From Metopolophium dirhodum (taxonomy: Eukaryota > Arthropoda > Insecta > Hemiptera > Aphididae), in contig NC_083565.1 of assembly GCF_019925205.1 (NCBI RefSeq), forward strand, positions 22,100,241 to 22,164,240: a stretch of 64,000 bases of DNA. Reading direction: 5' to 3'. The notes under the pieces are model-generated. The model worked only from the letters and a program-made list of their open reading frames with translations, made no database searches and had not been told where the DNA came from. Positions 23,531 through 35,400 of this stretch are shown here, piece by piece; positions within the stretch are counted from its first letter, which is position 1; each line of letters starts with the position of its first letter. The position numbers and the translations under genes were made by a program.

Positions 23531-25000
23531 AAGCGTGTCTCCGCCCCGGGAAAAGCGCAAACGAAGCTCTCCGAGGAGTAAAAATGGCTTAAAATGTTTC
23601 GGATTCTAGTTCAAAAACGGGTAAAATTATTTGCGGGATACTCGCTGTTTTTACTTGCCTCATTAATATCATTCGTGCGACGAGGGTTGGTGATAACGAA
23701 TTATTCTATTTTGTATTTTATTCGATACAGTAATGACAGTAGGTAATTTTATTTATTTAAAGGATGATAACCCTTTCCCGGATACACCCAACACTGGAAT
23801 TCATCACTGTCTTAATATTCTAACTATATACTATTACTAGGTTTAAACTAGGTCCTATCGGAGTGAGACTTTGAAATGGGACTTTGGCTGATCACTAAAC
23901 GGTAATAAATAAAATATAATATTGTATAATACAGTAATATGATAAATATGAGTGAAAGTTACCTAATCTAACCTAACCCATGGCACTTATATAATATTAT
24001 AAACTACTACAATGAATACTAAAATTACTTAATAAGTATACACATATCTATAATACCTATGCCTAAATACATAAATTATATTTTTTTTAAAAATCATACA
24101 ATTATCATACTTGGCATAGGCATCTAGTTTAGCTTATAGCTATGATGGCGAACACTTATATAAAAATAATTTCTTTCTATCACTTGGACTCAATGACTTA
24201 TCAATAAAGCTTAATAGCGATGAAACGTTGAGGTACATAAAACTAAGTCAGATCTGTGTTCTGAGAAATTAAATCCTTCGTTAAGGCATACAATTCCATT
24301 CAATGTTGACGTGTTAATCTATGAATCTAAAACGGTGTAATGGTTTTATATTGAAATTTTAAAATGAAAAGAAAAACATAATATTATTATCCTTTACGAA
24401 CAAAAATAATCAACGTGAAGTTGAAACTTTTAGAAATTACAAATCAAAACAGTAATCGGAAAAACATAAATATTATTCACGAAAGCTAAGACTGATCAAA
24501 ATTATAATAACATTAATGAAAAAACAAACAGTGTTAATAATAGTATACTATGGTTAGTTTTTTATGGCGAAAGAAAATTAATAATAATCATAATATTATT
24601 TAGCCAGCATATTATAATATAAAATATGAATAACTTGTTTGTACCTATATACCTATACGTTTTGTATTGTGTTTGTGGCCAACACACGATAATAGTAAAA
24701 TTAATACTTAGGGTAATAAGCTACTAATTAAGTATTTATAGCGCCCTCTACTAGGACCGTCCTCGAGATTAACGGAGCATAGGGCAAATACAAATTCGTG
24801 GGGCCTATAATTGTGGATTAATTTAGTTTGGGTATTGCATGGTGTCAATATTGCAATCTTAATAGTTTATTTTAATATCGATAAGCCTACGTAAAAGATG
24901 TGAAAATATTATCATACTTGAATACGTCTCTAATTCTCAAAATCTTAAATTTATCGATATCATGACGTATCTTTGTTGTAACTATACTAGTGTCACTATA
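23531..25000. other. AT-rich DNA, no supported gene
   Basis: Only scattered AT-rich sequence after a short CpG-richer piece at 23540-23690. No recognisable frame, RNA gene or repeat. Confidence 0.55.
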
Positions 25001-25086
25001 CCCTGTTCCAAAAGATGAGACACCAGGAGGCCTCGGCCATATCGGGATCGCTACGTAAATCCGGTGTCTTCCCTATTGGAACAGGG
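25001..25086. mobile_element. 86-bp hairpin MITE with TA target duplication
   Basis: It begins CCCTGTTCCAAAAGATGAGA and ends in the inverted TTGGAACAGGG, with GAGACACC and GGTGTCTTC forming the inner part of the stem. TA lies on both sides (24999-25000 and 25087-25088), as for Tc1/mariner-type insertion. The loop is about 36 bases and there is no coding capacity. Confidence 0.75.
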
Positions 25087-26018
25087 TAAAGATATTACAT
25101 AAGTATATTACAAACTGTTGTCTGTCGATTAGAGTACATTGATAAATTAGTTTAAATAGTACGAAAAAAATCTCAAGAATTTTGTCAAAAAGTCCAAAAA
25201 ACAGAAATTGAATAAACGCATGATTACAGGGAAAATATGGAGGTGAGCACGCTTGTAGAATCACACTATATATTAAAATAATAAAATGACCTGTCAACAT
25301 TAATAATTGTATATAATATTATGATTGTTATAAATTATTATCCATGATAAAAATTATTAAATCAAGTATTTAGGTTAGGTATAAAAGGCGATATAACGTT
25401 ATGTATATTATAAAATATATAATATGCAGCAGGTTTACCGTAATAACATCGCGTATATAGTCGTAACTATTTGTGAGCTCATAAGTCATTTGGATTTATT
25501 TTTGACGCACGTTTTTTTTTATACATAATATATATATGAATTAAATCTAAACGGTTGTCTGGTTTTCATTTTACCGTTGTAGTTCTCGTTAGTTGATTTA
25601 AGTATTTTTGAACTGATCTATATTATATAGTAGGTATATCTATATGTGACGCTCGGCATATCGTTATTTATTCGTGATTTTTTTCTTTCTCTAATTAGGC
25701 GCTGTACCTATATGCGGATGTATTGTTATTGGCGGCGGGATATAGTCGTAGTTGTATTAAGTACATTCCCGAGTCACACAGAGGCAGGGCACGCGGTACT
25801 TATTTCGACCTCCCATTTTGACCTCCCCCAAAAAAGAGCACATCGCATTGTACAGCGTCATTAGCTCGGAAATCTATTGAACCGCGTACGAAATGAGTCA
25901 CGCACATAATATTTTAGTATTAATAACGATCTCACGTGTAAACGTGCAAAAAAAAAAAATAAGTCTACGAGCCGGAAAACGTGTCTGCGAGCGAGGTAGG
26001 TATATAGGTATACCTATT
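25087..26018. other. AT-rich DNA leading to a promoter candidate
   Basis: No gene is supported. A 75-codon minus frame (25073-25300) and a 72-codon + frame (25646-25864) lack domain features. CpG content rises toward 26000. Confidence 0.45.
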
Positions 26019-26055
26019 TATAAATTGCGCGTGTGATGAGTCTCTCTCCGTCAGT
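26019..26055 (+). promoter_or_regulatory. TATA box plus Inr, candidate core promoter
   Basis: TTTATAAATT (TATAAA from 26019) is followed by CCGTCAGTGTCC, whose TCAGT initiator has its A at 26053. The spacing of about 34 bases is slightly long but within the usual range. The putative leader is GC-richer (CTGCAGCTGCC, TTGGCGCC) than the surrounding DNA. No linked coding exon was found. Confidence 0.4.
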
Positions 26056-26377
26056 GTCCCTCTGCAGCTGCCGTCTTGGCGCCACCGAGTCAATATCAAA
26101 ATCGTTTATCGTGAATAAACACACGCGGTATTGTTTATTAAAACGTGTCGATAGTGATTAAAAACCCGAAACTACACTGCAGTACACCCTACACCCCCAC
26201 CCACCAAACACATAATCGCAAGTCGAGCCATTGCTCGATATACGACAATATCATAATATACGACACGTCCGTAGTAAACAAATATACGTAAACCTAACGA
26301 TAGGTATAATAGGTAATATTATACTCTTTAACGGTCCGTGCGATGGTACCAGCTACAACAGTGTTATATATCAAATT

Positions 26378-26740
26378 GTACAGGGCGATTCACCGACCCT
26401 ACACCTCTTTTTATTTATTCTATTAATAATATTCATATTTCATTCAAATCCAGATCATTGGAACTTTTAAGTGGGGGGTACACATGACATTTTCGAACAC
26501 GGGCACTTCGATTTTTCATGCAATTTTGCAGAAGAGTGTTCCGCGTCGATCCAAATGGTGATTTACATTTTTTGCACGCCGAGTGTAAAAGACACGGAAA
26601 CTAATTTCGATTTACGTACAGTAGGGACATTTTTGAAAAATTCACTGTCAATATTTACAATAAAAAGTGCATTTGTCATTTGAAAGAAAGAAGTTTGTTT
26701 CTCCACGTAATACTCTTGAAATGGCACAAAAATCTCGGCG
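26378..26740 (+). repeat. Dispersed repeat of the CAGGGTGATTCA family
   Basis: Starts TACAGGGCGATTCACCGACC and contains ATCATTGGAACTTTTAAG and AAAGAAAGAAGTTTGTTTCT. It corresponds to parts of the copies at 18148-18400 and 22622-22790. Two short + frames inside (26231-26683) have no domain. Confidence 0.5.
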
Positions 26741-28457
26741 TTTGAAAATATGGTTCTTAAATATAAGGGAGTTTAATAAACTTGTGTTGCTTTAACATAT
26801 TTCTGTTCTATAAATGTTCAAATGTTTTTATTTCGCTTTATAAAATAAAATATGTAAGCTACTAAATAGTTACACATATTATAATCGGCAATTGCCAACT
26901 ATCGTCATTAAAAGTCAATAATGATAACTGAATTGGGTGCAAAAAACTTGTGTAATTCCTGAATCCACGTGCTGAATCCCAAGCTATATTTTGTTGGTCA
27001 GTTAACACTAGCCAAACCATTTTTTTTTTTTTAATAATAATGTAAACTATGTTATTTATGTAATTCACATAATTATTATTAGTATATCATTTACACATAC
27101 TTTTGTATTTTTTTTTTTTGTAAATCTTGTAACTTATTATCTGTTGTACAAATAATATTGTACAAGAGAATTTTCGATCGCGTCGAGGATAAATGCGTAC
27201 ATACGATCGATGTTACAATTTTTTTATACACTTTTGTACACATAGATCCGATCTATAAAATAATTTAAATTTCCACCAAGTGTATACATTTATTTTACAG
27301 CGGTCGCGTCCTGGAGATAATAGTCTCGACATTTTTATTGTTGCCACACATAGGTACGCGTGGGTTGCTAATATGTGTTATTTGTTCTATTATAACTGAA
27401 CGAAAATAATAACTTATCGCCTTCGTCTGTTATCCCGTTTTTTTTTCATTTTTTTATTTGTTCCTGTCATTGGATTTTGACAGCGATGACGAAAACACAA
27501 CAAACGTAGTCGGCGCAACGATACCAAAATAATTATAGGTAATAATAAATAATAAAAATAAAAATTATTATAACTACCTACTACTATTATTATTATTATT
27601 TTGTTTCAAGGCTCTAAGGACATATTATTATTTGACATTATTTTTGTAAATTTATAACGAAACCGGGGAAAAAACCTTTGAACGAATAACGATAATATCG
27701 TAACGCAGTAAATCAAATTATATTATAATATTATCATCGTCTGACGCCTGGAAACTTAATCGCATAAAAACCGAGAAGTCTCATCTTGACAGTAAATCTT
27801 ACACTTCGTCGAATCAGACATGAATATGTTGTACGTATTATAATGTGATGACAATTATAGATAATACCTTGGGCGGAGATTTCGTAGAATTTTAAGGAAA
27901 GAGGCTATGATATTTTTTAACGAAGCCATTGAATTTAAACAGTCAAACAAATGTACACAACATTTTCCATTTTCCATTTTCATTTTCCTATCAATTTTTT
28001 GAATATTTTTTTCCATATACATATCTTAATTAGGTACGCAATATTGCTTATTGTGAAATAAATAATAATATACTAATATACTATAAATTGAATGAATCAA
28101 TAGTGAGGTAATGTAATTAGCCCCTTAAACATCTTATGGCAGCCCACGATTAGTCAATTAAATTGTATTGAACAATTAAATAATTAGATTTTTCATGCAA
28201 CCTGGCATTTACATATTATTATATATTTATTATTGACAATAATCAAACGTACCTAATATTCTATTATGAAAATAAAAATATTTAATTTAATTTAAATTAA
28301 CTATTGTTTAATTGTAACTGTTGAACGAGGTTGGTCAATGCAAATACAATAACTACTGACTAAAAAAAAATGAATTCTAATTAAAAAGTTACAAATATTT
28401 TCAAAATCACAATTAATGAAAAAAGTGTGACTGTTTGGAACTGCTTATATGGAAGGG
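26741..28457. other. AT-rich DNA, no supported gene
   Basis: No gene, RNA or element is recognisable. There is a short TTTTCCATTTTCCATTTTCA tandem near 27963. The rest is low-complexity AT. Confidence 0.6.
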
Positions 28458-28514
28458 CTAACCATGGGCTGACTGGTCGGGGTGGCGATGACGTGACAAT
28501 CACCCCCTGGTTAG
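28458..28514. repeat. Small inverted repeat
   Basis: CTAACCA at 28458 with GGGGTGG near 28479, against CACCCCCTGGTTAG at 28501-28514, forms an imperfect 57-base stem-loop. It could be a very short DNA element or a chance structure. Confidence 0.3.
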
Positions 28515-28771
28515 TGTGATAGCATGGACAATTGAAATTAATGTATTCGTTTTGAAATCTAAGTTAAACTTTTTGCACAAACTATTGAAGTTTAAACTTT
28601 TAACTTAAAACTAAAGGCATTCCAAGAATTAGAGGTTTATTATTGCTAGTGCGTAGCCTATACATTTTATAGGTTATCTCTTGAAAGTTGCTTGAGGACT
28701 TATAACCGGAATATAATTGATAGGCCGGTTATGGTTAGTTGCACGGGGGCAAATTCGTATAGTACCAGGCC

Positions 28772-28942
28772 AGCCCTGGCCAAGCATCCTCCCGCATCAC
28801 CGCTCACGATGCTACAAACATGTTATAATATCTTATCTGCCGATTTATATATTTTGCGTTGTTATTTTACACATCACCTAAAAATAGGTTCGCTTTGAAG
28901 GGAACGTTCTATTGGTTGTATCTGCAGTATTAGGACGGTTAC
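28772..28942 (+). repeat. Short direct duplication, first copy
   Basis: Contains CAAGCATCCTCCCGCATCAC, CTGCCGATTTATAT, CACCTAAAAATAGG and GTATCTGC in the same order as 29099-29360. It lacks about 90 bases present in the second copy between the CATCACC and GTCTGCCG words. Confidence 0.75.
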
Positions 28943-28957
28943 GGTGAGTTTCCCGGC

Positions 28958-29100
28958 CAGTGTCGTATTTAGGTTTTTGTCATGGGTGGGTTATGATTTC
29001 ATCTAGTAGCCCCGCCTTTAATGTTAGAAAATTTTTGCGTATCGTATATACAGCCTATGGAGGGATTGATCCCCTAGATCCACCCGTAAGTACGCCACTG
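28958..29100. mobile_element. hAT-like MITE between the two duplicate copies
   Basis: Starts CAGTGTCGTATTTAGG and ends, read on the minus strand, CAGTGGCGTACTTACG. These are the same end type as the elements at 3715 and 13531. It sits between two direct copies of the flanking sequence. No coding capacity. Confidence 0.6.
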
Positions 29101-29360
29101 GCCCTGAACAAGCATCCTCCCGCATCACCAATTACGCCGATGACACAACCATGTTATGATAATATTATCATGTCGCTTATGAATCAAACGATAAATTTCT
29201 AGTTTTCCGCAGCAACGCATACCAACGACGACCGATCGTCGTGGTGATGTCTGCCGATTTATATTTCACGTCGCATTTTCACACCTAAAAATGGGTATTC
29301 GTTTTGAACCCACCACGTCAGAGGTCGTATCTGCTGCGTATCACGCATTATGGTCCGGTA
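29099..29360 (+). repeat. Short direct duplication, second copy
   Basis: Repeats CAAGCATCCTCCCGCATCAC, CTGCCGATTTATAT, CACCTAAAAATGGG and GTATCTGC of the first copy. It is followed by a (TA)n run at 29363-29382. Confidence 0.75.
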
Positions 29361-29362
29361 CC

Positions 29363-29382
29363 TATATATATATATATATATA
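29363..29382. repeat. (TA)n microsatellite
   Basis: A short alternating TA run directly after the second duplicate copy. Confidence 0.85.
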
Positions 29383-31380
29383 CCTACAAATAATAATGGG
29401 TTTTGCTTTATCATACTCGCGGACGGACGGATAGAGTTGGCCCGTTTTGACAACGACGATTTAATACGAAAACTGATGTACTGCATTTGTCAGACGGTCG
29501 TGGGCTAAGACCACGACGAGTTCATTTGTAAAACGAGTTCATTACATTAAGTGCCAATTAATTATTGCGGGAAATCGACCGCGTTGGGCTTAATAATTAG
29601 TAACGTAGGAACGTGCAATACTCGAGCGTGTGCGTTATGTGCACGGCGGCTACTAATGTGAAGGATTAATAATATCATAATAATAATAATGACACAAGAC
29701 ATAAGTGCTACGCGGAAAGGGAGACACGACTGGGCGTTTAGATTTCACGTTTAGAGTGTAACACAACCCCCCCCCCCCCCAACGCAACGCAACGTTCGGC
29801 GAGATCTTTTTTGTTTTCGAAAATCAAACGAACGGCAGCGGTAATACTACTGCGAGTGACGCTATCACTTCGGTTTCCGGCCTTTGCGCAGGAAAGTGTG
29901 CGTATTATTTCACACGTCTTTCAGACGGTGTGCCGCACAGAGTGCTCTGCTGATATGGGACAGTGGGACGCTTTGCGGGTTTCCAAACGATTTTTTTGAA
30001 ATTTTTGGAAAGTGATTATAAACAACTTTAAACGATTTCGCATTTCTATGGATCGGAAATCAAACGTCGGTCGTATACTATCTGGACCGGAGATGGTATT
30101 ATAAAATATAAAATATTTTTGAATTCCCTCGTGGTTTTCGAGAAAACAATATTATATGCTTTAATCGTCGAGTATCCCGACGCCACTGGTATTTGAGATT
30201 CTCATTTCGAGTGAGCAGTATTATATGGTACGTCGGTTAATTGAATTCTAGGTTGCGCAGTCAATTTAAAGTGACCGTCCGAGGCCGTGTCAATTATCGA
30301 GTAGTTACCCCGAATGGAATTTTGAACTATAATAGATGTCTGTAGAAAATCTCGCCAATAGAATCAAAACAACAGCTGACGCACACACATGTACCCATGT
30401 TTAGATCACATAGTTGATATAATTGATATAATATCTATGATAAAACCAAGCCAACGAAACAAATGGCTAAATTATTTACAAAATGTAGATGTTGTGTATA
30501 TAATATTATTATGAAATATGAACAATAAAGATTACGTATTAGTTGAACGGTTTTTTTTTTTTGGATGTGATAGAACCAGATTACAACTCACCTGACAATA
30601 GTGAATTATAATATAATATACGTACATAGCCCAAGGAAAATAATATGTATAAAACATAAGTATACTATCGTATTATACGTAAATGGTATACACCTTCAGG
30701 TGAGTAACCAGGCTTTTTTTAGGGGGTGTTATAATAATATATTTAAAAAATATATGACGTGCGGGGGGCTTTGCACACTTATCATTGCACTCATCAATCT
30801 TCATATTAATAATATTAAATATGAAATTGAACCATATTATGACATCATATTTTGTAGAAATCTGAATCATATAGTAGGTACCAATGTACCTTTATATTTT
30901 CAACGCCCAAAACACCCCTTTGGTCACACCACCATATCTGTTATACACGCTGCACATAGAATTATTTTATAAAATTGCATAAAAAAAAAATTTTATGTGC
31001 TAAGCGATTAGATTGGATTGTTAACCTAACCTGTTGCGGAATTCAACAGTTGAACAAATTTCAAGAGATTTTTATTCATAATTTTTTTCTTCCAAATTTT
31101 TTTTATTTTATATATTACTAAAAATGTGTGTACCTATTGAAATAAAATATTTTAAATTTTATACCATATAAAAACATACAAATATGAATCGCACTATAAG
31201 TATTATAATTAGGTAGTTATTACTAAACAAATTTCAATACTATAGTAGTATATATAGTACCTATAATAATAGTACAAAAAATTAAAATACAATATTTTTA
31301 CATCACTAAAACAGTAAAACGCACCATAGATATTTGAATATCGTAAGCGAAAAAAAGGTATTTCGCGGGACTGAAAAAAA
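29383..31380. other. Mostly AT-rich DNA with a poly-C run
   Basis: A 14-C run lies at 29767-29780. A 62-codon + frame after it (29811-29999) has a hydrophobic stretch (AVILLRVTLSLRF) but no ATG at its start. A 123-codon + frame (30601-30972) is the longest in this part, but it starts at GTG, is AT-rich, has no domain and lacks splice bounds. Neither is called as a gene. Confidence 0.4.
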
Positions 31381-31480
31381 AAATGAAATTGTTTTGCCAC
31401 CGGCGGCGGTGCACCGGACCACGGCTCAAGCGTTTACTACGCTGCGTTTCGCGGTGGCCGCGGGGCGGGGCGAGGGACGG

Positions 31481-31650
31481 TGCGAGAGAAAGAGAGAAAG
31501 AAAGAGGATAGAGAGAAAGAGAGAGAGAAAGAGGATAGAGAGAAAGAGAGAGAGAGAGGAGTGGGAGTGAGAGAGAGAGAGGAGTAGAGAGTGAGATGGA
31601 TTGATGGGGAGAGATGGACAGACATAGACGGACAGACAGAGAGAGAGAGA
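31481..31650 (+). repeat. Long homopurine GA tract with an internal tandem repeat
   Basis: About 170 bases are almost entirely A and G on the + strand, with a 26-28 base unit around AAAGAGGATAGAGAGAAAGA present twice (about 31500 and 31529). Mirror-symmetric purine tracts can form triplex DNA, and GAGAG words are GAGA-factor sites in insects. The tract sits about 0.4-0.5 kb upstream of the candidate first exon. It produces the serine/leucine frames on the minus strand, which are not genes. Confidence 0.8.
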
Positions 31651-32309
31651 GGGAACAACGCACACAATACGGCGGGGTGGCCACAGAGAACCCGGCCTAC
31701 CAGCGGCCACCGCACTACCCCTCCCCCCACGCTCGCTGATGGTTCCGCGGGGCGGGTGTGACATACGCGCGCGCGCCGGCGACCGTACACCACCGACACG
31801 CCATCACCACCGCGCCCCAAACCCCCGCGATCACGCGCACGCACAGGCGGACACGCACAAAGTGTTGCAACCCTCGCCGCTATACGTCGGCTCACTCGCG
31901 CGCGCTCATCATTCCCGGACCACCTGTTCGATCGAGTCCGCCGCCGACGCCGCCGCCGCCGTCACTGCCGCTCGTAACAGCCGTGTGCGGTCGCAGTCGC
32001 CGTCGTGTCGCGCGCGCGTTTCCGGGTGTTATTTTTGCGACCAGTCCGCAGGTATAATATTATAGTATTATAGAGCAGTCGTGTCGCGTCGACGTGTGCG
32101 TGTGCGCGAGTGCGTGAACTGATACGACGAGATTTTCAATAATTTTCTGTCCGTTCGGCGACGACTGTTATTCTCTCACTCTCTACGGTTTTTCGATTCT
32201 TCCCCCATAATTACCCCCTCCCCCTCTCCTCACCTACAAATTTTTCCACCGCCACGACGAGCATTTCCAATTTTTTCAATTTTTCCATCCGCAGATATCC
32301 TCCTTTGAC

Positions 32310-32381
32310 ATGCCCGTCCGCCGTCGCGGTCCTCGCGGCGGTCCGTCCGCCACGCCGGCGTTGCACCCCGGACGTGCGTGA
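32310..32381 (+). CDS. Upstream ORF of 23 codons in the candidate leader
   Basis: The ATG at 32310 opens MPVRRRGPRGG and continues to TGA at 32379-32381. It lies after the possible acceptor at 32294 and is arginine-, glycine- and proline-rich because the leader is GC-rich. It could influence translation of a downstream coding exon. It may equally be incidental. Confidence 0.25.
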   Translation: MPVRRRGPRGGPSATPALHPGRA

Positions 32382-32412
32382 ACAGCCCGCCAAAACAACC
32401 CCCGCCGCCGTC

Positions 32413-32427
32413 ATGAAGACCGGTTGA
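32413..32427 (+). CDS. Minimal upstream ORF of 4 codons
   Basis: ATG AAG ACC GGT TGA lies 30 bases before the splice donor at 32458. It shows that the first ATGs of the leader are not the main start. This is a sequence observation; a regulatory role is inferred only. Confidence 0.25.
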   Translation: MKTG

Positions 32428-32457
32428 TACCAGAACGCGAACGACCCTATTCTGCAG

Positions 32458-35400
32458 GTCAGTCGCCGATTTTATTATTATGATTATACGATTATCGTTA
32501 TAAAAATAAATAATCATACCTACCGATAACTCTCTATTTGACTGTTGAAATAGTTTTATCGACCGTAACGTCTTGTAAGTGGTCTGCAATAGTCGATAAA
32601 AAATTTAAACTCAAAGTTTTCAACCGGAAAAAAATCGCCGTTACTTTTAGATTCTATCGGTTTTATACAAGTATAGTGTATGGGTATCTGAATTTTTTGT
32701 GTGTGTCAAAACTTTTTGAAGCGCATTAACGTGATGGAGCCTTCAAATTTGAGGTTGGTCCCTTGTAGCAAACCGGACCTAGTTCTAGTCGTGGATTTTC
32801 AAAAGAATTATGAGTAAAAGAAAAAAACATTTTTTTTTTTTTTTAGTAAAATAGATGGAATTCTTAAGAAAAACCGTGGTGTAGTAACTCTAAAATGATT
32901 TGTTGTGATTTATAAGAGACTTTTATTTGTCTCCAGATATTTACATTGGTATATAGTTTTCTATATATGATAACATTTAAAAATATTTCTGGTCTATTTG
33001 TGCTATTTTCTAATAGACATTAGGAATTTTAAATTTTATAATTTCATCTGTGTACAAAATTTTTGTCTGTGAGCTTAAAATTGTAATACAAGGTTGTTTA
33101 TAAATTATTCTTACCGAAATGAAAATATATTTAAAATACATATGGGCAGCCACAAATATTTTTTATAAGCGACCTAAGTTCAAATTGTTGTTAAATTCAT
33201 CAAAATCACATATGGGATATAATATTTTGTTGTTCAGTATTTATAACATTCTTAATTTTTACACACAATGGTTGAAAGTAAATAATTAGCAATTATCCAC
33301 ATATTATATTTTTTTTATGTTTTTACGTCTCTTTTGTGTTGTTAAATTGTTTTTTGTCCAATATTAATACGCCAATAACAAATATTAATCATGACGTGAT
33401 CTTCTTTTATAATAATAACCCATTATCGATATAGTTATGTGGCGTGCTTGGGGCAGTTGGTGTTAGTTTGTAATATTATGAAAGGATGGCGGATAATTTA
33501 ATTAATTTTTTGTTAAAGGCAAGTAGATGATTAATTTTTTTTTCGAAACGTAAACGGGAGACGGAGGTTGTTAAATAAATATAATATTTTTCGAAGTCGC
33601 ACATTATATTGTAAGAGCTTAAACTCAAAGAAATTTCTAGTCTTAAGAAAAAAAAACCGTTACAAAATATTTACGTTGTTAAAAAAAAGCTAAGCCGAGA
33701 AAAAAATGTTCAGAAATTTAAGTAAAGATTATGATTTTATTATTTTAATAAGCGATTGAAGAAACCTTGTAAAAATATGACTTAAATAATAAATATCGTC
33801 GTATTCCAATAGTTAATATTTTATAATTAATTTTTACATAAAACATGTAAATAACTCGGCTTTATAAATGTGATTTAAAGATGAAAGGAACACCTAATCG
33901 AAATAATTGTTATGGTGTTTGTTTTTTTTTTATCCTTTTAATTGAAACGTTAACTAATGAATCTGTGAAATGTTTAAATTGTAGTGATTAATAATTTAAT
34001 ATCAGTAATTAGTATTGTTTATATTGGTTGAGGATAGGTAAATATTTTTTGCATAATATTATACAATTGAATATCGATGTTCTTTTACATTGTAGTACCG
34101 AAACACAAATAACGAATAATTGTAGACTTTGATTTCAACGATTTTTATTATTTGATTAAAGCACTTCTATTTTAATAAATAATGAACGTAAAATAATTAT
34201 GAGGGAAAACAATGCGTAGATTATTTTTTTTAATATTTTAATGAAAAACTAACAAATATGTATTTAAATACTGGAGTACTCAAGTATTGAAAATACCCAA
34301 AATAATAAATATTATTCGATACGTAATTGTACAGAATTAATATATTATGAGAGTTATAATTACGGTTCACATCGACGGACGTTGATTTAAATTGAATAAA
34401 TAATATGATTATTGTTTAATCGAAAACAAAATATTAAAGGTATGGGTGTACTTAACATATTTTATTAATTTACATTTTATTATGAATTAAAATCGATTTT
34501 TTGATTCAATTTTGTACGAACACTTTACTTCATTATTATGTATAGTTTATGGTATGGAAGTTAAATTAATATACTTAATCATTTATTCGCATTTCACAAC
34601 ACGGACTTCCATCAACATTGCTTTATAATGGAATGAGGAAGGCTTGACATCGAATGTAGTAAAATTAATTCATATTGTCTAATATTGTCTGGTTTGAGAT
34701 TTTGCGTTCTTGGTAAGGTTTTTAAAATTTTCTAACAGTTTTTATCGTTGAATTTAAAATTAATTAAAAACACCGTTATATTTTAAAAACCAGAGTTCCC
34801 AGATTTACAAGTATCCGCATAAAAGTTTCTTGTTAATAAGTAACTAGGTTTACAGAAAAACTTTTAGAAAAAAGTGTCCATTTAAAATTATAACAAGCTT
34901 TTTTTTTTACATTCGACTTACTTTGAATCTTTTTTTATCATAATAATATCTATTGCTTCTGATTGCTTTTACTCAGCTACGTAGACGTGCCAACATTAAA
35001 TCTACATATATTTCTTCTTTCGTCAATTTATATTCAAACTGGTATTTACATTTATTTGTGATCTTTTTTAATCTGAAATGATAATAGATATATAGTATAG
35101 GTACCTCCCAGTGAGGTACGATATTTTCTTATAATTAAAAGTTCAAAGGTCATACTTTTCGGATTAAATATTTAATTAAAACTTAAAATTGAAATTGTAT
35201 TAGGTAATTTTATTATGTACACGTTCAGTAATAAATTATTCTTTTATAACCGCATATTTTGTTTTATTGACCGAAACATTATATTGTGTGTTTATGAACA
35301 AATTTTAGTATATTAGTTCTGATGTAAAGTACATAATATACAATTTTAGAATACGGTTCACTGTTCAGTTATATGGAGTCTTTACTAATCCACGTTGATA

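Larger units (their letters stand above)
31660..32457 (+). other. Candidate non-coding first exon(s) and promoter region of a + strand gene
   Basis: This is the most CpG- and GC-rich block of the window (CGCGCGCG, CGCCGCCGCCGCCG runs). It ends at an excellent splice donor, TTCTGCAG followed by GTCAGT (donor at 32458). A possible short intron inside runs from GCAG/GTATAA (32052) to a pyrimidine-rich acceptor CCATCCGCAG (32294). The putative leader holds two short upstream ORFs. Beyond the donor the sequence turns AT-rich at once, as expected for an intron. No long open frame fits, so the coding start would be in a later exon, perhaps outside the window. Transcription start, cap site and gene identity are unknown. 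Confidence 0.5.

Noticed and set aside
30601..30972. 123-codon + frame, the second-longest in the window
   Set aside because: Starts at GTG, has AT-driven composition (Ile, Asn, Tyr, Lys), no domain, no promoter or splice signal; about the length expected for the longest chance frames in 64 kb of AT-rich DNA.
31298..31895. Four overlapping minus-strand frames of 112-152 codons and + frames opposite
   Set aside because: They are translations of the GA/CT simple repeat and CpG-rich block; long Ser/Leu or Arg/Glu runs in several frames at once show composition, not coding.
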